64,000 nt of DNA, from positions 104,731 through 168,730 of the forward strand of contig SNVD02003164.1 in NCBI GenBank assembly GCA_013180625.2, given 5' to 3'. This DNA comes from Boswellia sacra (lineage: Eukaryota > Streptophyta > Magnoliopsida > Sapindales > Burseraceae). Both the position numbers and the translations under genes were made by a program. Positions 55,560 to 64,000 of the stretch are shown piece after piece (the first letter of the stretch is position 1; the number at the start of each line of letters is the position of its first letter). The notes under the pieces are model-generated. The model was not told the DNA's origin, did not search any database, and saw only the letters and a list, made by a program, of their open reading frames with translations.

Positions 55560-58500
55560 CTCAGCAAGTGGAAGGAACTAATTAAGTGAGTCTGCTCATG
55601 TTTGTGCACAACCACAATTGAATGATGACGTTGGCATTGAGTTTGAGCAGTATTCAGGGCATGCTGGGCATGAGTCAATTGGGGTGTTATTTGAAATGAA
55701 GAAGGGGTACCCCCATGGATGGCATCGAGATTGGTACGTCATCTTGATAGCATTAGAGAGTTTGAGAGTCTAGGTAATAGTGATGATGTTAATGATGATG
55801 ACGGTGGTGATGAAGATTACAAAGATAATGATGATGGTAGTAATGATGCTAGTGCGCATGTTGACGATGACAATGATAATTGCACTATTCCTATCGAGAA
55901 TAATGTTGAGGGTTTTGATAAGTGTTTATTTATGTATTACTTTTATATCAATTCGTCCATGTTTCTTTGCTATATTCCTTGGTATTTGTATGTTTTTGTG
56001 TGATTTTGATGTTTGTAGGAGTTTTGGAGCAACTTGCATAAAAATAGAGTAAAACCCTTCATTTTCACCTCTGCTAGTGAACTATCTTCTCAGATTTAAT
56101 TGTATTGATATACAATAAACCCTGATAAGTGTCTATTTATGTATTACTTTTATATCAATTCATCTATGTTTCCTTGCTATATTCCTTGGTATTTTTATGT
56201 TTTTGCGTGATTTTGATGTTTGTAGGAGTTTTGGTGCAACTTGCACAAAAAATAGAGTAAAACCCTTCATTTTCACCTCTGCTAGTCAACCATCTACTCG
56301 GATTTAATTGTATTGATATACAATAAACCCGATGACATGTTATATATCGTTGGAAAGCTCTCGAAGTCTATTTTTTAGAGAAATTTATGGTTTATGAATC
56401 CATTCAGTGTACCAAAAGTTGTAATCAAAACAGTCTGAGAAGTATAGAAATGTTATTCCACAAATCACTGTAGCATGTATAATACGGGACACTGTAGCAG
56501 GTTACTGTAGCAGAATATTTAAACACATTTTAGGGTTTTATTTTGATAACTTGAAGTGAGGAGAACGTGGTGGAGGCTGCAGCGCTAGAATTCTCTCATC
56601 TCTTGGAGTTCTTGAAGGAGAAAGAAGGCTTGGAAAGAGGAAGAACTACAATCTTAAAAAGATTTTCATCAAATTTGCTAAGTTTTCCCTTTCCCTTTCA
56701 TTTTCTGGAATGTCTCCACATTGTATTGTATTTGTATTGTGTCTGAACATGTTCAACTAAATCTGAATTGGTTGAGGGTGATTTCAAAGCCCTTGATATG
56801 ATTTTTGTGAGTTGATTGTGCAAGATATTATTATCCAATTCTCTAATTGAAGTTGCTTGTATTCTTCCATATTTAATGCTTATGATTGCTTGCTGATTCT
56901 ATTTGGGTGGCCAACTGAATATAATCTGGTTGTTGTCTATTGCTATAGTAGAAATCTTGATCCGTAATTGTATTGAATTTCTAATCATTAGTAGCAAAAT
57001 TGTGATCAGAGATTGCAATTGGAGAATATAACCTAAGTTAAATAATCCGAGCTTATGTGTTTATTGCTTAGATCAACCTATCTTTCTCTTCGTAATGCAT
57101 CCGTTGAATTAAATTTAGAGAGCTTGTTCTAAGTTGTTTAATGGATAGAGATTAAATAAAGAGCCTGTTTTATTTAACAACAAAGTAAAGAAAGATTGGG
57201 ATAACAGAGCTTGTTGTTATCTACGGTTGATAATTTCAATGGTGTAATTGGATGACAATTTTACAATTAATTCACAAATCCATATATTGTGACAGAGAAT
57301 GATCCCTTAACCAGATTTCTATCATTGATTAATTCTCACTTCAATTAAGTTTGCATTGTGTTATTCTTTATTTGTATTAATATTTCATCTAGTTAAACAA
57401 TCAACAAAACCCCCCGTTTATTCTGTTTTTGCTTTCGAATAACAAATTCAATTAGAATCAATCCTTGTGGGAACGATATCTTACTTATCACTTTATTACT
57501 TGTGCGACTAGTATACTTGCTAGTTTCGAACGCATCAGGTTTGGATGATTTTGTTGTTGATGGCCAAGATGTAGACGGTTCACATTTTGATAATGATGAA
57601 CAGAGAGAGATCTTGAATGACGTGAACTAAGATGTGCCGTTTACCGTGCCTTCTCTAATTCATTCCACACCTACTCCTCCAGTATACGGACATCAACAAG
57701 ATTCAGTGTCGAATAATGAGCCAAGAGTAGATGCAAATCGTAGACAAATCATGCAAGTGGGGCTAACACATTAGGTGGATATCACCTATTATGCATTTAT
57801 CATCCACAGATGGTGATGATACCTCATCGTTTGTAGTTGACAGGCTTGAGGTTGGGGTTGGGTGTAGAGCTTCGTAAAAAGTTATTGAATTTGGCATTAA
57901 GATGGAACTTTCAATTCAATGTGAGAAACTCCAATGCAATGAGGTTTGAGGTTGTTTGCCATGCTGAATCTTGTAAATGGCATTTACGTGCCATAAAGGT
58001 AGCCAACTCACATTTCTTCCAAGTGAAAAAGTATAAGAACCACCACACATGCTCCGGAGCTGGACTTCACCCAAATCACAAACAGGCAACTGCACATATC
58101 ATAGGCAAACATATTAAGAGCAAATTCATCAAGGCATCGAGAATATATCATCCAAAGGATATTATTTCTAATGTTTAGGAGTCATTAGGTGTTAATATCA
58201 CATACAACAAGGCATGGAGGGCAAAAGAGGCAGCTTTGCAAGAACTTCACGGATCTCATGAGGAATCATTCACACTTCTCCTCTAGTACATGTACATGAT
58301 TGAGAAAGCAAACCCGAGGACCAAAATGTTGTAAGAAACTGATGACGACAACCATTTTAGATACTTTTTCATAAGTATAGGGGCCTCTATTACTGGATTT
58401 GCATCATCAATTAGACCATTATCACAGTTGATGTTTCTTTTTTTAAAGAAAAATATAGAGGTACAATTTTTTTGGCTTCTTGTACGGACGAAAATAAACA

Positions 58501-59514
58501 AATATGCCCCTTGGCATTTGGAATTGGGCATTCTGAAAATGATGACTCGTGGAATTGGTTCATGAGATAGTTGCATGATCATGTTGTATAAAATGTCCGA
58601 GATCTTGTTTTCATTTTTTATTGTCATCGTAGCATTGAACATGCTATTCTAGCAGTTTTCCTCATGCACTGCATGAATTGTGCACTCATCATCTGAATGG
58701 TAACTTGAAGGCAACATTCAAGGGCAAGACTTTATTGAAAATATACTACCGAACTGCAAGGACATATCACTGTGCTGATTTCAACTATCATATGCGACAA
58801 ATTGAATCATAAATGTCAACAATAGCAACTTATCTTCGAGAGATTGGAGTTGAGAAATGGGTACGTTCACAGTTTCATGATCGACGGTATAACATAATGA
58901 CAACAAATATAGCTGAGTCGATGAACAGTTGCTTGTGACACCATCGATTCCTCCCGGTGACATTGTTAGTTGATTATTTTTAGGCCAACTTGTAGCAACA
59001 GCTCTATGAGCATCAACAGCTATTTGCTAACTCAGAATCACATCTCTTGCCATGGGCTAACAGATTGATAGACGAGCGTTTAAAGGAGGGAGAACTTATG
59101 AGAGTTAGTGGTATATCTCTTACTATGTATGAGGTTAGAGGCAACGACCGTGTTAGTATCGTTGACATGCACACTCAAACATGCACGTGCTGGGTGTTTG
59201 ATCTTGACCAGCTTCCATGTGCACATGTATTAGCTTTTTACAAACGTATGAATCTACTGATGTGCCATGAGTATTATGCCTATTGGTATACGCCTGAAAC
59301 ATTACTACATGCATATGCTTTCCCAGTTGTTCCTGTTGAAGTTAGTGAGGATTGGGTAGTTCTTGAGGAGGTTCACAGCAAAGTGGTTCTACCGCCAGTC
59401 ATGAGGAGACCAGCCGGTCATCCTCAGAGGAATCGAATCCCTTCTGTTGGTGAGTCTAGCTTGTCTCGAAATTGCAAGCGCTATGAAAGTTCCGTGCATA
59501 ATCGTCAAACTTGA
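55560..59514 (+). pseudogene. Mutator-like transposase (MULE), split by a solo LTR
   Basis: The first part, 55560-55915 (EFEQYSGHAGHESIGVLFE, then an Asp-rich stretch), is separated from the rest by the insert 55916-57537. 57538-57830 is acidic linker with stops. 57837-58178 has the MuDR-type zinc domain (FEVVCHAESCKWHLRA and NHHTCSGAG: C-x4-C...H-x-C). 58180-58640 is the catalytic core with shifts; the first Asp is readable in ITVDVSFFKEKY, and FGIGHSENDDSWNW follows. The second Asp is lost (VFIFYCHRS where FISDRH is usual). 59047-59514 ends with a SWIM zinc finger (CTCWVFDLDQLPCAHVLAF) and a basic tail to TGA. It would move Mutator elements but is dead here. Confidence 0.88.
55916..57537 (+). 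mobile_element. Solo LTR with duplicated first 207 bp
   Basis: TGATAAGTG...CGAACGCATCA flanked by GGTTT at 55911-55915 and 57538-57542. Bases 55916-56122 are repeated from 56123 on, so the LTR start is present twice in tandem and the net unit is about 1.41 kb, as in 28229-29637. It splits the MULE transposase pseudogene. Confidence 0.94.
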
Positions 59515-59940
59515 CGAAACTCAGTTCCACTTCATGACAGTGGATGATGTATACCAAATGAAGGGAATGAGTTATTTTGTCTTTGTAATATTATTTGTTT
59601 GATGTAAGCGACATAGTCTATTTTTTTATTCGAATTTGTGGCTTGTTCAAATTAATAACTATCATGTATGTGATTTTGTCATTGTATAAAACATTCATAT
59701 ATGAAACATTCATTCATGTACGTCGTCAATGTATGTAACATTAATGTATTAAACACGACTTAATGTGCGTTGTCATTAAACTAAATATTCGTGTCTGATG
59801 TTCATTTAAATTACCAATTGTTTAGCTGTTTATAACTCTATAAGTAACATCAAAGAATATCAACATAGATGCAATCACAGAGCGCACTCGCCTCCATTAT
59901 ACCGTAAACATGTATACAACAGGAAAACATGGGAAACATG
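59515..59940. other. Spacer between MULE transposase and Ulp1 gene
   Basis: AT-rich, no coding sequence. The transposase (plus strand) and the Ulp1-type gene (minus strand) converge here, a layout typical of two-gene MULEs. Homology to arm A begins at 59941. Confidence 0.6.
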
Positions 59941-60478
59941 TATGTTCTAATACAACCGGAAAAATATGTAAATATCCACAAACTATCTACCCAAAAAAAT
60001 GTGTAACTAAACATAATATATATAATGCAAGGTGATATCATGGTACAATCATGTCGGGCTGCTACTCAACCTCCACTGAATCAATATCAGCATGCCTAAT
60101 GGCGGTCGCAACATCCGCTGACACGACATCAGCAATCCTAGTAATGGCCCAACATCGGCAGGCACAAGATCAGCAGGCGCTGTAAAGGTCCCAACCTCGG
60201 TAGGCATCGTGATGGGCGTGACGGCCTCCTTTGTCTGTTGATGAAGGCGAGTGACCCAAAGTTGTACCGCCATTCTCCCCCACTGGCATTCATCCGTGAA
60301 TGCCTTAATAGATGTCAGTGGAACGCCCCCCTATTAGGAACTCAATATACTTCAAACAGTACACGCTGCATGCTCCTCCCCTAACCTCTTGTTGGGGCAC
60401 CACGGTCTCATCCTTGATGCGCATAATGTCGTATGGGGTTACGGAATAGTCGAAAATACCGTAAAAATCTATTGACAC
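59941..60478 (-). pseudogene. Ulp1-type protease, 3' end (second copy), cut by an LTR element
   Basis: It matches 6530-7078 at high identity. On the minus strand it reads FYGIFDYSVTPYDIMRIKDE, then the cysteine motif GACSVYCLKYIEFL, a shift, and a C-terminal tail to 60049 (AVQLWVTRLHQQ). It is cut at 60478 in the sequence GACAC by the LTR that starts at 60479; arm A continues uninterrupted (...GACACTATACG). The 5' part should lie beyond the inserted element, outside the window. Confidence 0.85.
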
Positions 60479-61905
60479 TGATGCGTTCGAAACTAGCAAG
60501 TATACTAGTCGCACAAGTAATAAAGTGATGAGTGAGATATTGTTCCCACGAGGATTGATTCTAATTAAATTTGTTATTTTTCAGCAACAATAAACTAAAT
60601 ATGGGGGGTTTTGTGGAATGATTAATTAAACTGAATACGAAGGCAAATAAAGAATAACACAACACAATATTAAATGAATTGAAAATTCAATGAGAGACAC
60701 TTGGTTAAGGGTTCTTTCTCTGCCACAAGATATGAATTTGTGAATTAACATAGCATTGTAATCCAATTACAGCATTGAAGTTATCAACCGTAGATAACAA
60801 CAAGCTCTGTTATCCCAATCTTTCCTTACTTTGTTGTTAAATAAAACAAGCTCTTTATTTAATCTCTATCCATTAAACAACCTAGAACAAGCTCTCTAAG
60901 TTTAATTCAATGGAAGCATTCCGATGAGAAAGATAGGTTGATCTAAGCAATAATCACACAAGTTCAGATTATTTAACCTAGGTTGTATTTTCCAATTGCA
61001 ATCTCCGATCACAATTTTGCTACTAATGATTGGAAATTCATGACAATTACGGATCAATATTTCTAATCTAGCAATAGACAACAACAGATTATATTCAGTT
61101 GGCCATTCCAAATACAATCAGTAAGCAATCATAAGCATTAGATATGGGAAAATACAAGCAACTTCAATTAGAGAATTGGGTAACAATTTATTACACAATC
61201 AACTCACAAAATCCATATCAAGGGCTTTGAAATCACCCTCAACCAATTCAGATTTAGGGACACATATTCAATCAGAATAACAAATACAATACAGAGAAAT
61301 TCCAGAATTGAAAAGGAAAGAAAGAACTTAGCAAATTCTTTGAAAATCCTCTTTGTAGATGAATCTTCTTGGAATTGTAGTTCCTCCTCTTTCAAAATCT
61401 TCTTTCTCCTTCAAGAACTCCAAGGGATGAGAGAAATCCAGAAATGTAGCCTCCTCCCACGTTTTCCCCTCTTCAAGTTATGAAACTAAAACCCTAAAAT
61501 GTGTTTAAATACTCTGCTATAGTAACTTGCTACAGTGCCCCGTATTTAATAACATGCTACAGTGATATATGGAATTACACATATACACTTCTCATACCAT
61601 TTTTATCACAACTTTCGGTACACTACATAAATTCGTGAAACGTAAATTTCTCCAGAAAATAGACTTCGAGAGCTTTTCAATGGTATATAGCATGTTATCC
61701 GGTTAATTGTATATCGATACAATCAACTCCAAGAAATTGGTTGACTAGCAGAGGTGAAAATAAGGGTTTTACTCCATTTTTGTGCAAGTTGCTCCAAAAC
61801 TCCTACAAACATCAAAACCACACAAAAACATAAAAATACCAAGAAATATAGCAACGAAACATGGACGAATTGATATGAGAATGATATATAAATAGACTCT
61901 TATCA
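60479..61905 (-). repeat. 3' LTR of an Athila/Tat-type element (minus strand)
   Basis: 1427 bp from CTTATCA at 61905 to TGATGCGTTCG at 60479, the reverse complement of the solo LTRs at 28229 and 55916. On the higher-coordinate side it is preceded (minus strand) by the purine tract GTGTGGGGGAATT at 61906-61918, so this is a true 3' LTR with its element body to the right. Confidence 0.92.
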
Positions 61906-63097
61906 AATTCCCCCACACTTAGACTTTGCTAGTTCTCGAGCAACTACGACAATATGAAATAAAACTAAACCGAAACAGAATCAACAAAAAATTAAAACAC
62001 ACAAATGCTTCATCTTGCAAATAGGCCTCAAAGATTGTACTTAATTATAAACCAAGGAAAACTTCAAAATAATGCACTTGATCAAGAATTTTATCTTAAA
62101 GATTAGTTTCGCTTCATTTCAATTCCTCAAGTGTGTGTGTGTAAAGCCATTCTCACCTAATCACTTGTAACCCGGATGAGTTTATGCATAAAAATGAATC
62201 ATATTTAATATTGAAGATGTGTAGATAAATGAACTCCATAGGCCTGCTTTTCAAGTCACTCTCCACTAATGTAGACATGCACAACACCAAAGATCAAGTA
62301 GGACTTTATTAAGCTTGTAACGTTTGGCTTGGGTTAAGGTATGATAAAGGATAATAATTTGGCTCAAATCACCCACAAACACAAAAATCATTCAAGACTA
62401 TGTAGAGCTCAACCCTATAACACAACTTCATTTCAATTCACCAGGTTACTCCCCCAAACTTATTTAGAACACCCAATCTTTTTTTTTTTTTTTGCAGAAA
62501 ACAAAAGAAAACTACACCCCCACACTTTGTTGTTTCATTCTTTTTAAGAACACTTAAGGGTATAGATCTCTTATTCTTCTTTTTTTTTTCTCTTTTTTTC
62601 TTCTTTTTTTTTTATTACACTTCCCCTCCCCCACACTTAAACAACATATTGTCCTCAATGTGTAAGTACGTGGACGATAAGTACAGATTGGTTTTTTTTT
62701 CTTTTTTTTTTCAAACACAATAGAACTCACTTGCATTGCTCATGACACATCCCAACCTCCTCTAACTTCCCAAAACCAGAACAGAGCTCAAAATTTAATT
62801 GTGAATGATCTACATGCTCATAGGTAAGGGATAAAGTGTGTGGAACAAATTCATTTGAGGTTAGGAAATCTTTTAGTGAGTTAACAAAGAAAAAGGCTTA
62901 CAGAGGCTCAAAGGGGTAACTAGGGATCAATGTCAGTCAAGGTTGGCTATTAAGGCTCAAACGGTCCAAAGATGGCCTAAATCATTTCCCCAATGTTGCA
63001 CAGTCTAGGATTTCGCCTCGAGTGACCATCAAACAAGTTCTAGAATTCATTGAAATCTAAAGAAACATTTAAATTACATAAACTTTCTCTAAGTGAA
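61906..63097 (-). mobile_element. Non-coding 3' internal region of that element
   Basis: No coding sequence is seen. It has T-rich (62460-62480, 62580-62615, 62690-62712) and C-rich patches and the motif ATATTGTCCTCAATGTGTAAG at about 62645, shared in part with 31905-31925. Long non-coding stretches before the 3' LTR are usual in Athila and Tat elements. It is interrupted at 63098 by another LTR of the same family. Confidence 0.75.
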
Positions 63098-64000
63098 TGA
63101 TGCGTTCGAAACTAGCAAGTATACTAGTCGCACAAGTAATAAAGTGATGAGTAATATATCGTTCCCACGAGGATTGATTCTAATTAAATTTGTTATTCGA
63201 AAGCAAAAACAGAATAAATGAGGGGTTTTGTTGGTTGATTAACTAGATGAAATATTAATGCAAATAAAAAATAACACAATGGAAACTTAATTGAAGTGAG
63301 AATTAATCAATAACAGAAATTTGGTTGGGGATCATTCTCTGCCACAAGATATGGATTTGCGAATTAATCATAGAATTGTCATCCAATTACACCATTGAAA
63401 TTATCAACCGTAGATAACAACAAGCTCTGTTATCCCAATCTTTCCTTACTTTTTTGTTAAATAAAACAGGCTCTTTATTTAATCTCTATCCATTAAACAA
63501 CCTAGAACAAGCTCTCTAAATTTAATTCAATGGATGCATTACTATAAGAAAGATAGGTTGATCTAAGCAATAAACACACAAGCTCGGATTATTTAACCTA
63601 GGTTGTATTCTCCAATTGCAATCTCTGATCACAATTTTGCTACTAACGATTAGAAATTCAAGACAATTACGGATCAAGATTTCTAGTCTAGCAATAGATA
63701 ACAACCAGATTTTACTCAATTGGCCACCCAAATAATATCCAGCAAGCAATCTCAATCATAAGCATTAAACATGGGAAAATACAAGCAACTTCAATTGGAG
63801 AATTGGATAACAATTCCTTGCACAATCAATTCATAAAAACCATATCAAGGGCTTTGAAATCACCCTCAACCAATTCAGATTTAGTTACACATATTCATAT
63901 AGAATACAAATAAAATACAATATGGAGACATTCCAGAAAATGAAAGGGAAAGGGAAAACTTAGCAAATTTGTTGAAAATCTCCTAGGATTTGTAGTTCTT
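63098..64000 (-). repeat. Fourth LTR of the family, running off the window
   Basis: It starts TGATGCGTTCG after GTGAA and aligns to 60479-61380 and to the complement of 28740-29637. The sequence left of it has no primer-binding site, so it is not the 5' LTR of the element whose 3' LTR is at 60479. It is a nested solo LTR or the 3' LTR of a further element. Confidence 0.88.

Noticed and set aside
55719..56052. Asp-rich and Met-rich open frames
   Set aside because: The Asp-rich part is a linker of the MULE transposase and the rest reads into the solo LTR; the Met-rich frame is its shadow.
60479..64000. A complete small LTR element with LTRs at 60479 and 63098 (TRIM or LARD type)
   Set aside because: The left LTR has a proper purine tract, but no primer-binding site lies next to the LTR at 63098, so the two LTRs are not a pair.
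1..64000. tRNA, rRNA, CRISPR arrays, bacterial operons or viral genes
   Set aside because: None seen on either strand; the tRNA-like matches are only the short primer-binding sites of retrotransposons.

Overview
The window is a repeat-dense stretch of nuclear DNA from a flowering plant, most likely a dicot. Ty1/copia and Ty3/gypsy LTR retrotransposons with 5-bp target duplications, a CACTA transposon, Mutator-like elements and plant-type split genes all appear. No prokaryotic gene organisation, rRNA, tRNA or CRISPR array was seen. Nearly all coding sequence is broken. The only candidate for an intact host gene is an unrecognised four-exon gene at 14502-16092.

Layout. 1-6529 is a duplicate of 45570-52100: the tail and 3' LTR of a chromovirus, an (AT)n tract, a complete but dead copia element (711-6110) and a piece of intron. 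It is joined bluntly to a Mutator-associated gene with DUF1985 and Ulp1-protease parts (6530-10255, minus strand). 10.3-14.5 kb is AT-rich intergenic DNA with a long imperfect hairpin. The four-exon gene follows. At 18523 begins a decayed gene of the LRRC40-like leucine-rich-repeat family. It is cut first by a 3.87-kb CACTA element (18624-22493) that carries exon fragments of a 3-isopropylmalate dehydratase large-subunit gene and a Di19 zinc-finger gene. It is cut again at 27129 by a chromodomain Ty3/gypsy element (27130-46108). Inside that element, between primer-binding site and gag, sits a 13.6-kb Athila-like element on the minus strand (27642-41214). One of its LTRs is in turn split by a solo LTR (28229-29637). 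The LRR gene is cut a third time, in the same intron, by the copia element 46298-51681, and its last recognisable exons lie at 52184-52510.

The most unusual item is in the Athila-like element. Downstream of its integrase, in the place where Athila relatives carry an env-like gene, it holds an intronless LOG-type cytokinin-activating phosphoribohydrolase pseudogene (32055-32700), preceded by an unidentified reading frame (32955-33606).

From 53 to 60.5 kb lie a J-domain pseudogene, a LanC-like pseudogene (minus) and a MULE transposase pseudogene split by a second solo LTR (55916-57537). Next comes the second copy of the Ulp1 gene's 3' end, cut at 60479 by a third member of the same LTR family. 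A fourth LTR of that family starts at 63098 and runs off the window.

Target-site duplications were read directly for the copia pair (AAACC), the chromovirus (GTTTA), the Athila element (GGAAG/GGAGG), two solo LTRs (AAAAC, GGTTT) and the CACTA element (TCT). They give an explicit order of nesting. Family names rest on reading motifs by eye, without database searches.
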